Below are positions 15,633-24,168 of a stretch of 64,000 nt of DNA, in pieces. Origin of the DNA: Duganella qianjiadongensis (GTDB lineage: Bacteria; Pseudomonadota; Gammaproteobacteria; Burkholderiales; Burkholderiaceae_D). Position numbers and translations under genes: made by a program. The notes under the pieces are model-generated. The model did not search any database and was not told the DNA's origin. It saw nothing but the letters and a program-made list of their open reading frames with translations. Each line of letters begins with the position of its first letter. The first letter of the stretch is position 1. The stretch spans positions 62,001 to 126,000 of the forward strand of contig NZ_WWCM01000005.1 in assembly GCF_009857915.1 (NCBI RefSeq), in the 5' to 3' direction.

Positions 15633-17654
15633 TCAGGCGGCGCTGGCCAGTCTGGCCTGTTTGCGGGCGATCAGCTCGGCATCGCATTTCGGACAGAATT
15701 GATGGCTGCCTTTCAGGTAGCCGTGGGTAGGACAGATCGAGAAGGTAGGCGTTACCGTGATATACGGCAGGCCGAAGCGGCCCAGTGCACGCTGTACCAG
15801 TGTGCGGCAGGCTTGCGCGCTCGATAGCGCTTCCGTCATGTACAGGTGCAGCACCGTGCCGCCCGTGTACTTGCGTTGCAGGGCGTCCTGCTGTTCCAGC
15901 GCCTCGAACGGATCGTCGGTGTAACCCACCGGCAGTTGCGAGGAGTTGGTGTAGTAGGGCTGCTCGGCGCTACCGGCTTGCAGGATGTCGGGGAAACGCT
16001 TGCGGTCTTCCTTGGCAAAGCGGTAGGTGGTGCCTTCCGCCGGTGTGGCTTCGAGGTTGTACATATGGCCGGTCTGCTCCTGGAATTCCAGCATGCGCGC
16101 ACGTACATGGTCGAGCAGGCGCAGGGCAAAGTCGCGGCCCCAGTCGCTGGTGATGTCCTGCTGATGGACGGGATCGAAGTTGCGCAGCATTTCGTTGATG
16201 CCGTTAACGCCCAGCGTGGAGAAGTGGTTGCGCAGCGTGCCCAGATAGCGTTTGGTGTAAGGGAACAGACCGTTGTCCATGTGGCGCTGGATCACCTTGC
16301 GCTTGATTTCCAGGCTGTCGCGGCCCAGCTCCAGCAGGCGGTCCAGCGCGGCCAGCAGGCCAGCTTCGTCGCCGCGGTACAGATAGCCGAGGCGGGCGCA
16401 GTTAATCGTCACCACGCCCAGCGAACCGGTCTGCTCGGCCGAGCCGAACAGGCCATTGCCCCGTTTGAGCAGCTCGCGCAAGTCCAGCTGCAGGCGGCAG
16501 CACATGGAACGTATCATGTTCGGCTTGAGCTCGGAGTTGACGAAGTTCTGGAAGTAGGGCAGGCCGTAGCGCGCCGTCATCTCGAACAGCAGTTCCGCAT
16601 TCGGGCTATCCCACGCGAAGTCGGGCGTGATGTTATAGGTCGGAATCGGGAAGGTGAAGGCGCGGCCATGGGCGTCGCCCGCCATCATCACTTCGATGTA
16701 GGCGCGGTTGATCATGTCCATTTCGGCCTGCAGATCGCCATAGCTGAACGGCATTTCCTGACCGGCGATGTGGGGTATCTGTTCGCGCAGATCTTCCGGG
16801 CAGACCCAGTCGAAGGTCAGGTTGGTGAACGGCGTCTGGGTGCCCCAGCGCGAGGGCACGTTGAGGTTGAAGATCAGCTCCTGCATGTACTGGCGCACCT
16901 GCGCGTAATCGAGGCCGTCATTGCGCACATAGGGCGCCATATAGGTATCGAAGGAACTGAAGGCTTGCGCGCCGGCCCATTCATTCTGCAGCGTACCGAG
17001 GAAGTTGACGATCTGGCCGATGGCGCTGTGCATATGCTTGGGCGGGCCGGATTCGATCTTGCCCGGCACGCCGTTCAGGCCTTCGTTGAGCAGGGTGCGC
17101 AGCGACCAGCCGGCGCAATAGCCGGCCAGCATATCGAGATCATGGATGTGCACATCGGCGTCGCGGTGGGCCTGACCCACGGCAGGCGGGTAGACGTGGT
17201 TGAGCCAGTAGTTGGCAATCACCTTGCCCGATACATTGAGTATCAGTCCGCCCAGCGAATAGCCCTGATTGGCGTTGGCGTTGACGCGCCAGTCGGCGCG
17301 CGTCAGGTATTCGTTGATCGATGACTCGACATCGACGATGGAGCTGCGGTCCTGGCGCAGCTGGGCGTGCTGTTCGCGGTATACCACATAGCAGCGCAGC
17401 GTAGCGCGGTAGCCCGCATCGTACAGCGCACTTTCCACGGCATCCTGTATGCGTTCCACGCTGAGCGGCACGTCCGCGGGCAGAGCGCGCAGCTGGGTCA
17501 GCGCGTAGCCGGCCAGCTGCTGCGCTACCGGCTGATCGAATTCACCGCTGGCGCGGCCTGCCTGCAGCAGCGCGGCGGTGATGCGGGAGAGGCTGAACGG
17601 CTGCGTGCTGCCGTCCCGTTTGATGATACTGGTGTGCCACAGATCGTTATCCAT
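15633..17654 (-). CDS. nrdD: NrdD, anaerobic ribonucleoside-triphosphate reductase catalytic subunit lacking the glycyl loop
   Basis: The 673-residue protein begins with an ATP-cone regulatory domain (about residues 8-100), followed by the ten-stranded barrel with substrate-site elements such as SMCCRLQLDLRELL and GSLGVVTINCARLGYL. The C-terminus has a zinc-ribbon-like CPTH ... CPKC group and then stops at DAELIARKQARLASAA. The RVxGY glycyl-radical loop expected after the zinc site is absent and is encoded separately downstream (15416-15601). It reduces ribonucleotides to deoxyribonucleotides without oxygen. A DNR/FNR-like motif lies 100 bp upstream. Confidence 0.93.
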   Translation of the reverse strand: MDNDLWHTSIIKRDGSTQPFSLSRITAALLQAGRASGEFDQPVAQQLAGYALTQLRALPADVPLSVERIQDAVESALYDAGYRATLRCYVVYREQHAQLRQDRSSIVDVESSINEYLTRADWRVNANANQGYSLGGLILNVSGKVIANYWLNHVYPPAVGQAHRDADVHIHDLDMLAGYCAGWSLRTLLNEGLNGVPGKIESGPPKHMHSAIGQIVNFLGTLQNEWAGAQAFSSFDTYMAPYVRNDGLDYAQVRQYMQELIFNLNVPSRWGTQTPFTNLTFDWVCPEDLREQIPHIAGQEMPFSYGDLQAEMDMINRAYIEVMMAGDAHGRAFTFPIPTYNITPDFAWDSPNAELLFEMTARYGLPYFQNFVNSELKPNMIRSMCCRLQLDLRELLKRGNGLFGSAEQTGSLGVVTINCARLGYLYRGDEAGLLAALDRLLELGRDSLEIKRKVIQRHMDNGLFPYTKRYLGTLRNHFSTLGVNGINEMLRNFDPVHQQDITSDWGRDFALRLLDHVRARMLEFQEQTGHMYNLEATPAEGTTYRFAKEDRKRFPDILQAGSAEQPYYTNSSQLPVGYTDDPFEALEQQDALQRKYTGGTVLHLYMTEALSSAQACRTLVQRALGRFGLPYITVTPTFSICPTHGYLKGSHQFCPKCDAELIARKQARLASAA

Positions 17655-17747
17655 GCTTTCCCCTTAAACCCTAGATGTAGTTGGTTTAGGTAGGTTAAGC
17701 ACTAGATATTGTGTGGTCAACCGTTGCGCAAGCTATTTCTGCTTTCC

Positions 17748-17761
17748 ATGATCCAGATTAA
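17748..17761. promoter_or_regulatory. DNR/FNR-like site upstream of nrdD
   Basis: ATGATCCAGATTAA (reverse complement TTAATCTGGATCAT) is centred 100 bp before the nrdD start and overlaps the stop of the SCO gene. It belongs to a set of four near-identical sites in this window (others at 20749, 23527 and 43549). Confidence 0.6.
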
Positions 17762-18411
17762 TTTTTTACCGTCTTGAGTAAGCTGTTGATTTGCTTGACG
17801 AACTCGGCATCCGGCGTGGTATCGAGGCGGGTGCTGACGGCCTTGGTCAGACCGCTGCCATCAAGCAGGGCGATGCGGGTAGTGTGGTTGATTACGCCAT
17901 CACCGAGCTGGCGAAACTTGATCTGGAGCGCACCGGCCAGCAACCGGGTCTGGCTTTCATCCCTGGCTACGGCCAGGCGGAAGCGCTGCGGATCGAGCTG
18001 TTTGTTCTTCACCAGCTGGGCCAGACCGGCGGGGCTGTCGTTGAACGGATCGAGGCTGACCATCAGCACGCGCAGCCTGGCGGCGTTCGGCCCCAGCGCT
18101 TCCACCGTGCGCTTGAGCGTTTCGATGATGATGGGACAGGCAGCGTTGCAGTCGCCATAGAACATGGTCACCAGCACCGGCGTGCCCGCCATATCGCGCA
18201 AGCTGAAGCGCTGATTGGCGGCGTCGGTCAGGCTGATATCGAGCTGATATAGCGAGTTGCCGGGCAAAACGGCAGGGCTGGCGCTAGCCGGTGCGGCAGC
18301 TGTGGCAGAAGCTGCGCTAGCGGGCCAGATGCTGCCCAGCAGGGACAGCGCCAGCGTTGTGCCCAGCATGGTACGCCGGACAGTGCGAGCTAGGGTGAGA
18401 GGCGCGGACAT
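17758..18411 (-). CDS. SCO1/SenC/PrrC-family copper chaperone
   Basis: The 217-residue protein has an N-terminal signal/anchor (about residues 12-36) and a thioredoxin-like domain. The copper ligands of the SCO family are present: Cys88 and Cys92 in YGDCNAACP and His176 in INHTTRI. SCO proteins deliver copper to, or reduce disulphides in, cuproenzymes such as the CuA site of cytochrome oxidase. Here the gene lies 8 bp downstream of the nirV-like gene in the nirK operon, which suggests copper delivery to NirK; that is an inference. It ends just before the nrdD promoter region. Confidence 0.9.
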   Translation of the reverse strand: MSAPLTLARTVRRTMLGTTLALSLLGSIWPASAASATAAAPASASPAVLPGNSLYQLDISLTDAANQRFSLRDMAGTPVLVTMFYGDCNAACPIIIETLKRTVEALGPNAARLRVLMVSLDPFNDSPAGLAQLVKNKQLDPQRFRLAVARDESQTRLLAGALQIKFRQLGDGVINHTTRIALLDGSGLTKAVSTRLDTTPDAEFVKQINSLLKTVKN

Positions 18412-18419
18412 GATATTCC

Positions 18420-19229
18420 TTATTTGGTCGGGGCGACATCGCGCGCGCAGCGGAAGCCGAGATTGCCGCCGTCCTGATTGGCCTCCATGGCCGAGAGCAG
18501 GGCGAGGCGCATCAGGATGGCATAGTTACGGCGGTCGGCCAGTGTGGCAGCCGCACCGCCGCAATAGTCGAGCAGTTTCTGTTCCCCTTTGGCGCGGCTG
18601 TCTGCATTGACGAACAGACCGCTGTAATCTTCCACCCATTCCCACACGAGGCCGTGCAGGTCATGGATGCCGTAAAAATTGGCAGGCGTGCCGGCCACGG
18701 CGCGCGGGGTGCTTTTTCCCGCATCGGCATACCAGTGCAGGATGTTGGCCAGCCATGCTTCGTCGTCGCGCGCATCGGCGCGGGTAGCATCGGCTGCGGC
18801 AGCGAATTCCCACTCGTACCAGCGCGGTAGACGGGCGTTTTCGCTTTCGCAGTAAGCCTGTGCGGCAAACCAGCTGACGTGGATTACCGGCGCATCGGCC
18901 GCCATGGGGGTGTAATCGGTGGGGCTATTCCAGCCGGCGAGGTAGGCCGGAGCGACAAACAGGGCAGGGGCCTGGCCGCGCTGCCATTGCGGGTGCTGGC
19001 GCACAAAGGCAGCAAAGTCGGCATTGGTGACCAGACGGCTGCGCAGCTGGAAGGGCGCAACCCTGGCATCGGCAGCGACGCCATCAGCCGGAAGTACCGT
19101 ACGCAGGCTACCTCCCTGTATGGTGCGGTAGTCTGGTACGGCGGTATCGCTAGCATGAACGCTGGCCGCCGTAGCGGCCAGCAGTGCCAGCGCCGCCAGC
19201 CACGTGGGCCGGTGGGCGGGCGCTTGCAT
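18420..19229 (-). CDS. nirV: NirV-like formylglycine-generating-enzyme (SUMF1) family protein
   Basis: The 269-residue protein has a signal peptide (hydrophobic about 9-23, Val-His-Ala-Ser cleavage) and a SUMF1/FGE-sulfatase fold: DAPVIHVSWFAAQAYCESENARLPRWYEWEFAAA in the middle, HDLHGLVWEWVEDY, and the C-terminal GGNLGFRCARD. The paired active-site cysteines of true formylglycine-generating enzymes are not evident, so it is probably a non-catalytic or different member. Genes of this family next to nirK are called nirV in other denitrifiers, where the function is not settled. It starts two bases after the nirK stop, so co-expression is near certain. Confidence 0.8.
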   Translation of the reverse strand: MQAPAHRPTWLAALALLAATAASVHASDTAVPDYRTIQGGSLRTVLPADGVAADARVAPFQLRSRLVTNADFAAFVRQHPQWQRGQAPALFVAPAYLAGWNSPTDYTPMAADAPVIHVSWFAAQAYCESENARLPRWYEWEFAAAADATRADARDDEAWLANILHWYADAGKSTPRAVAGTPANFYGIHDLHGLVWEWVEDYSGLFVNADSRAKGEQKLLDYCGGAAATLADRRNYAILMRLALLSAMEANQDGGNLGFRCARDVAPTK

Positions 19230-19231
19230 GA

Positions 19232-20665
19232 TTAGCGTTTTTTGCGCATATCGCGCACTTGCTCAGGCGTCAGCACAGGCTGGCCTTCGTTCAGTTCTAC
19301 GCTGATGTAGTTGATAACAGCGGAGATATCCTCGTCGTTGAGGTCCTGCGCTGGCATCACACCATTGTATTTCTGACCGTTGACCACCAGCGTGCCACTG
19401 CGGCCGTTCAGCACGATGTGGGCCATTTCGTAGGGACGCTGCTGGAAGAAGTCCGAATGGGCCAGCGGCGGGAAGACACCGGCTACACCCTTGGCATCGG
19501 CCTGGTGGCAGACTGCGCAATTCGAATCGTACACCGCTTTGCCGCGTGCATGCACAGACGGTGCGGCGGCTACGGCTGGCTTGGCATCTTTGGCCGCAGC
19601 TTTGGCGGGTGCCGGTGCGACTTTGGCAACAGCGGCAGCGGTCAGCGGTTTCTTGATGCCTTTGCTGTAGATATCAGGCTTGTCCGGACCGGCCACCGAC
19701 AGCAGACCGATAGCGCCCTTGTTGAAGGCACGGGTCAGCGAGTGGTCCACCAGCGTCAGGTTGCCCGGTACGCGCGGGGTGAATTCGACGATAGCCGAAC
19801 CGCCGGCAGGCACCATGGTGGTCTGCACGTTTTCCTGATACTTGGTGCCGCCTTCGAAGTACACCTTGTCGAAGATGGTGCCGATGATGTGGAAGCTGGA
19901 AGTGATGTTAGGGCCACCCACGCCGAAGAACATACGGACTTTCTCGTCAGCCTTGGCGGTCAGCGAGTTAGCACCGGTTAGCGCGCCGTCGGCACCGTTG
20001 AACACCACATAGGTCGGCTTTTCGTCGATGGCTTTCTGCATATCGAAGTTCTGCAGGCCAGGGGCGCGATAGTTACCTTCGGTGTAGAAGTCACCCTGCA
20101 TCACGTAGTACTCTTTATCCACTTTAGCCATGCCTTCTTTAGGCTCGACCATGATCAGGCCGTACATGCCGTTCGCCACGTGCATGCCGACTGGCGCAGT
20201 AGCGCAGTGGTACACATACAGGCCCGATTGCAGGGCTTTGAAAGTGAAGGTCGCTTCATTACCGGGAGCGATCAGGGTCTGGGCAGCGCCGCCGCCAGGG
20301 CCGGTGACGGCGTGCAGGTCGATATTGTGCGGCAGTTTGTTGTCAGGCAGGTTCAGCAGGTGCAGTTCAACGGTGTCGCCTTCACGTACGCGGATGAATT
20401 TGCCCGGTACGGTGCCGCCGAAAGTCCAGAAGGTGTAGCGGGTGCCGGGAGCGATTTCGCGTTCGACTTCTTCTACCGTCAGATTCACCACCACGTGGGC
20501 AGCGGTCTTACGGGTGATCGGTGGCGGCAGTTGTGGCGGAGCCACCAGTTCCTGGGTAATCACTGGCAGTTCAGGTTCGGCAGCCACAGCTGCAGTCGCA
20601 CCGATCAGAGCCAGCAGGGCCGAGGTGGCCAGAGTCACTGCGCTCAGTTTGAAATTCTTCTTCAT
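19232..20665 (-). CDS. nirK: NirK, copper nitrite reductase with C-terminal cytochrome c domain
   Basis: The 477-residue protein has a signal peptide (about 1-29), two cupredoxin domains and a C-terminal cytochrome c. Type 1 copper ligands are His113, Cys154, His162 and Met167. Type 2 ligands are His118, His153 and His308; the catalytic Asp116 and His259 are present, all with the spacing of characterised NirK enzymes. After an Ala/Pro/Lys-rich linker (about 340-370), Cys383-Ala-Val-Cys386-His387 binds haem c, with a methionine in GVMPAQ as likely axial ligand. This three-domain form resembles Ralstonia pickettii NirK. It reduces nitrite to NO in the periplasm. A DNR-like site lies 90 bp upstream. 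Confidence 0.96.
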   Translation of the reverse strand: MKKNFKLSAVTLATSALLALIGATAAVAAEPELPVITQELVAPPQLPPPITRKTAAHVVVNLTVEEVEREIAPGTRYTFWTFGGTVPGKFIRVREGDTVELHLLNLPDNKLPHNIDLHAVTGPGGGAAQTLIAPGNEATFTFKALQSGLYVYHCATAPVGMHVANGMYGLIMVEPKEGMAKVDKEYYVMQGDFYTEGNYRAPGLQNFDMQKAIDEKPTYVVFNGADGALTGANSLTAKADEKVRMFFGVGGPNITSSFHIIGTIFDKVYFEGGTKYQENVQTTMVPAGGSAIVEFTPRVPGNLTLVDHSLTRAFNKGAIGLLSVAGPDKPDIYSKGIKKPLTAAAVAKVAPAPAKAAAKDAKPAVAAAPSVHARGKAVYDSNCAVCHQADAKGVAGVFPPLAHSDFFQQRPYEMAHIVLNGRSGTLVVNGQKYNGVMPAQDLNDEDISAVINYISVELNEGQPVLTPEQVRDMRKKR

Positions 20666-20748
20666 CTTATTTCCCCTTGTACGTTGACTTGCCGCAACCG
20701 TTTATCGGATGCATGGACACATGCTAAGTGTGCAAGCCTTTGTTTTCC

Positions 20749-20762
20749 ATGATCTGGATTAT
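20749..20762. promoter_or_regulatory. DNR/FNR-like site upstream of nirK
   Basis: ATGATCTGGATTAT (reverse complement ATAATCCAGATCAT) is centred 90 bp before the nirK start, in the gap between nirK and the DUF2249 gene. It is one of four near-identical sites. Confidence 0.65.
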
Positions 20763-20784
20763 GAAAATTAACTAAGTGAAAGAA

Positions 20785-21051
20785 TCAGGCTGCGCTGAGA
20801 AGGAAGTCGATGACCACCTGCCCCGGTTCGCGTGCTACATAAGCGGCTTTGACGCGACCCTGATAGCGCTGGTCGATTTGCGCTAGCAAAGGCAATGGGT
20901 CGTGGTCGTTACAGAATCGCATAATTTCGCCGGGAAATAAAGCGCCGAGCGCGCCGAAGATGGCAGCGTGGCGGAAACGCTTGGCAACACCGCGTGCGTC
21001 GAATGGATAGATGCCGTCCGGCCCTTTGGGAGTGGAGCAATCGTGTGACAT
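20785..21051 (-). CDS. DUF2249-type protein next to NO reductase
   Basis: Taken from the Met at 21051, the protein is 88 residues long. It has the DUF2249 outline: DARGVAKRFRHAAIFGALGALFPGEIMRFCNDHDPLPLLAQIDQRYQGR, then a terminal strand QVVIDFLLSA. It is the divergent, more basic relative of the protein at 11378-11629. The upstream extension to 21195 overlaps the norB end in another frame and is unlikely to be translated. It lies 77 bp downstream of norB on the same strand, so it is probably co-transcribed. A role in NO handling is inferred from position only. Only an AAAGA-like ribosome site is visible. Confidence 0.75.
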   Translation of the reverse strand: MSHDCSTPKGPDGIYPFDARGVAKRFRHAAIFGALGALFPGEIMRFCNDHDPLPLLAQIDQRYQGRVKAAYVAREPGQVVIDFLLSAA

Positions 21052-21128
21052 TGTGTGATCTTTCAGGATACTTGATTGAAAGCTGCTGCACGGTGCGGAC
21101 GCATCGTGCAGCAGTTGAGGAGGAGGGA

Positions 21129-23402
21129 TTAAGCGCGCTTGGCTTGCTTGTCGCTGCTTGCTACCGCTTCGCGTTTGGCCACCAGCAGGCGCCATGCGAA
21201 CAGGGCGAGGAACAGCGTGCCGACGGCGAACACCACGTCACCCGGTACCCGCATCCATACCAGCGTTTCCATTACTTTGGAGTGGATGATGTCAGGCGAA
21301 CGGGCGAACCACATGCCGGTGCTGATGCTGGCCCAGGCCTGATAGATACCGGCTGGCACCAGCGAGATGAACACCATCATGGCCAGACCGATGTTCAGAC
21401 ACCAGAACATAGGACGCAGCAGCGCATCGGACCAGGCCAGACGGCTGGACAGGCCACGCAGGCAGAATAGCAGCAGACCGATACCGAGCATGCCGTATAC
21501 ACCGAACAGCGCGGCGTGGCCGTGGGCTGCCGTCATGTTCAGACCCTGCATGTAGTACAGCGCGATCGGAGTGTTGATCGAGAAGCCCAGCAGGCCAGCG
21601 CCCACGGTGTTCCAGAAGCCCACAGCGATGAAGCAGAGGATGGACCATTTGTAGGTCTGTACCCATGGTGCGGCTTTCGAGCGCTGGTAGTTGCGCCATG
21701 CTTCGATACCGATCATCGACAGCGGTACCACTTCCAGTGCCGAGAACATGGCGCCGATAGCGATCACGAAGGTAGGCGTGCCGGTAAAGTACAGGTGGTG
21801 CAGGGTGCCCAGTATGCCGCCGAACAGGAACACGATGGTTTCCAGCACGATGGCGCTGTTGGCGGTGGCAGCACGGATCAGGCCCAGACGGGTGAACAGC
21901 AGGGCGATCACGGCGGTAGCGAACACTTCGAAGAAGCCTTCCACCCACAGGTGGACCAGCCACCAGCGCCAGTATTCGATCATCGAGTAGTGGCTATGCT
22001 GGCCCCAGGTCAGCGAGGTAGCGTAGAAGCCGCCGATGCACATGGCCGACAGGAACACCATGACGATCAGGCCACGGCTCTCCGATGGTTTTTTCAGCGC
22101 AGGCCAGAGGGCGCGGCCCAGCAGGGTCACCCAGATCAGCAGGCCGACGAACAGCAGGATCTGCCAGATACGGCCCATGCTGGTGAATTCCAGGCCCTGG
22201 TTACCGAGCCAGAACGAGAAGTCCGTGCCTTTGTGCTGGATAGAACCGAGCCAGCCGGTAGCGGTGGAGCCTACCACGATGAACAGCAGCGCGTAGAACA
22301 GCAGGTTGACGCCCAGCTTCTGGAATTTCGGTTCGTGACCGGAAATGGCGGGAGCGATATACAGGCCGGTGGCCAGCCATGCAGTGGCGATCCACAGCAC
22401 GGCGAACTGGGTGTGGATGGTGCGGCTGACCACGAACGGCAGGATGTCTGCCAGCGGGAAGCCGAAGAAGCTGCGGCCTTCGACCGCGTAGTGGGCGGTA
22501 ATCACGCCCATGCCCACTTGCGCGAGGATCAGGCCGATCACCACGAAGAAGTATTTTTTGGTCGCCAGCATGGAAGGCGTGGCTTTCAGGTTCAGCAGCG
22601 GATCAGCCTTGGGTGGCGCAGGATCTTCTTCCTCTTTGGCAGCGCTGTGCACCATCACCATGGCGGCAATCGCGCCTATCATCAGTATCACACTGGCGAT
22701 CGACCAGATGCCGGCGCCCGTGCTGGGACGGTTGTCGATCAGCGGCTCGTGCGGCCAGTTGCTGGTGTAGCTCAGGTCCTGCTGACCGGGACGGTCGGTA
22801 GCGGCAGCCCAGGCCGACCAGAATACGAAGGCTGGCAGGGCTTTCAGATCATCGGGATTGGTGATCGAGTTAGGGTTCATGGCGTACTGGACACGCAGCG
22901 CATCGAGGCTGGCCTCGTCGCCGAACAGGCCGGTGTAATGCTTGGCCACGGCGCGGATAGCCGCAGCACGGTCAGCCGACACGACGATCACGTCACGGGC
23001 TTTATCGTAGGTGTTGCGGCGCATTTCTTCCTTCAGCTTGGCATTCAGATAGGCCTGATTGGACTTGCTCAGGTCTTCGAAATGCGCGGTGAAGTCGCGC
23101 TGGGCCCACAGTTCGCGCAGCGCGGTGGCTTCGCGGTGCAGCCAGTCGGCCGACCAGTCCGGTGCCACGTAGCTGCCGTGACCCCAGACGGTGCCCAATT
23201 GCTGGCCACCAGCGGACAGCCAGGCTTGCTGGCCACGGTCCACTTCGCCTTCGCCAAAGAGCTGGGTGCCGTCGGCACTGATGATTTGTTTTGGTATGGG
23301 TGGGGCGGCCAGATAGATTTCTGCTCCCACCCAGCCGAGGACGGCGAAGGAGAGAGCGCAGATCAGGCCGAGCCAGGTCCAGAGTTTGCGCGTAGCGTGC
23401 AT
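21129..23402 (-). CDS. norB: Quinol-dependent nitric oxide reductase (qNor)
   Basis: The 757-residue length is that of single-subunit quinol NO reductases (also called norZ). An N-terminal helix (about 9-31) is followed by a periplasmic domain of roughly 200 residues with the qNor phrase GHGSYVAPDWSADWLHREA, then about 13 membrane helices. Histidines of the haem b, haem b3 and FeB sites occur in helices such as HTQFAVLWIATAWLATGLY, the HLWVEGFFEVF segment (where haem-copper oxidases have HPEVY), LHHLYFTGTP and AAHGHAALFGVYG. It reduces two NO to N2O using quinol, so no NorC is needed. It is divergent from nsrR with a DNR-like site between. Confidence 0.95.
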   Translation of the reverse strand: MHATRKLWTWLGLICALSFAVLGWVGAEIYLAAPPIPKQIISADGTQLFGEGEVDRGQQAWLSAGGQQLGTVWGHGSYVAPDWSADWLHREATALRELWAQRDFTAHFEDLSKSNQAYLNAKLKEEMRRNTYDKARDVIVVSADRAAAIRAVAKHYTGLFGDEASLDALRVQYAMNPNSITNPDDLKALPAFVFWSAWAAATDRPGQQDLSYTSNWPHEPLIDNRPSTGAGIWSIASVILMIGAIAAMVMVHSAAKEEEDPAPPKADPLLNLKATPSMLATKKYFFVVIGLILAQVGMGVITAHYAVEGRSFFGFPLADILPFVVSRTIHTQFAVLWIATAWLATGLYIAPAISGHEPKFQKLGVNLLFYALLFIVVGSTATGWLGSIQHKGTDFSFWLGNQGLEFTSMGRIWQILLFVGLLIWVTLLGRALWPALKKPSESRGLIVMVFLSAMCIGGFYATSLTWGQHSHYSMIEYWRWWLVHLWVEGFFEVFATAVIALLFTRLGLIRAATANSAIVLETIVFLFGGILGTLHHLYFTGTPTFVIAIGAMFSALEVVPLSMIGIEAWRNYQRSKAAPWVQTYKWSILCFIAVGFWNTVGAGLLGFSINTPIALYYMQGLNMTAAHGHAALFGVYGMLGIGLLLFCLRGLSSRLAWSDALLRPMFWCLNIGLAMMVFISLVPAGIYQAWASISTGMWFARSPDIIHSKVMETLVWMRVPGDVVFAVGTLFLALFAWRLLVAKREAVASSDKQAKRA

Positions 23403-23526
23403 GACATGGTTCCTTAGTTCGTGAGTTGAGTATCAGCTTGGAAAACTCTCGCTCCGGCACGCGCCAGAACGATGGAGCAGATTCTAGGCCGCTGTTTTAA
23501 ACATGTATATTCGATCCTTGTTTTTC

Positions 23527-23540
23527 TTGATCCAGGTTAT
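23527..23540. promoter_or_regulatory. DNR/FNR-like site between norB and nsrR
   Basis: TTGATCCAGGTTAT is centred 131 bp before the norB start and 68 bp before the nsrR start. The sequence AAACATGTATATT just to its left (about 23498-23510) loosely resembles an NsrR half-site, but I give that little weight. Confidence 0.65.
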
Positions 23541-23601
23541 GAACAAATGCACAAGAGGGCAGGAATAATGTGTGCCTCGCGACACATTGTTCTAGGGCAT
23601 C

Positions 23602-24066
23602 ATGAAACTGACAGTATTTACCGAGTACACGCTGCGTACTCTGCTCGACCTGGCCAGCCAGCAGGGGCGGCTGGTGACGGTGGCCGACATCGCGCAGCGC
23701 CACGACATGGCCAAGCACCATCTGAATAAGGTGGTACATCAATTGGGCTTGAGCGGCGTGGTGCGCACGGTGCGCGGACGCAATGGCGGCATCGTGCTGG
23801 CCCAGCGTCCGGCCGAGATTAATCTGGGCAAGGTGGTGCGCGCCAGCGAGCCCCATTTTCACATGACGGCCTGTTTCGACGGCGGTCAGAATGATTGCCC
23901 GTATGCGCTGGCCTGCAGCCTGCAGGGCGTGCTGGGACGCGCCAGTCTGGCCTTTCTGGCGGTGCTCGATGGCGTGACGCTGGCCGATCTGCTGCCCCAG
24001 TTGCCGCTCTCCGGTCTGCCGCGCAACCGCTTCGATCACGTGATCCAGCTAGTCACTTCGGACTAG
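23602..24066 (+). CDS. nsrR: NsrR, NO-sensing Rrf2-family repressor
   Basis: The 154-residue Rrf2-family protein has an N-terminal winged helix (MKLTVFTEYTLRTLLDLA, then the recognition region AKHHLNKVVHQLGLSGVVRTVRGRNGG) and three cysteines at 91, 99 and 105 that match the Fe-S cluster ligands of NsrR. NO disrupts the cluster and releases repression of NO-detoxification and denitrification genes. It lies divergent from norB, its expected target. narK1 begins about 100 bp downstream on the same strand. IscR would have a different Cys spacing and gene context, so NsrR is favoured. Confidence 0.93.
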   Translation: MKLTVFTEYTLRTLLDLASQQGRLVTVADIAQRHDMAKHHLNKVVHQLGLSGVVRTVRGRNGGIVLAQRPAEINLGKVVRASEPHFHMTACFDGGQNDCPYALACSLQGVLGRASLAFLAVLDGVTLADLLPQLPLSGLPRNRFDHVIQLVTSD

Positions 24067-24168
24067 ATAGCTAGCCTGATTGCCGGGGTCGCCTAGCCTT
24101 CCGGCCAATTGGCGAGGTGGACAGCGGCGCGTACCCTGAGCGCATTCTAAACTCGTTAGGAGTGTAAC

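Noticed and set aside
15602..15635. Programmed frameshift or readthrough joining nrdD and the glycyl loop
   Set aside because: nrdD ends naturally after its zinc site, no slippery sequence is evident, and the small gene has its own ribosome site and ATG.
15415..15687. N-terminal extension of NrdG
   Set aside because: It overlaps the well-supported glycyl-loop gene in a different frame and has low-complexity, non-homologous sequence.
15846..17324. 492-codon frame opposite nrdD
   Set aside because: Shadow of nrdD with atypical Gln/Val/His composition and no recognisable domain.
21516..23417. 633-codon frame opposite norB
   Set aside because: Antisense shadow; norB is unambiguous on the minus strand.
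23498..23510. NsrR operator half-site between norB and nsrR
   Set aside because: Only a loose match to the ATGYATTT core on one side; not enough to list as a feature.
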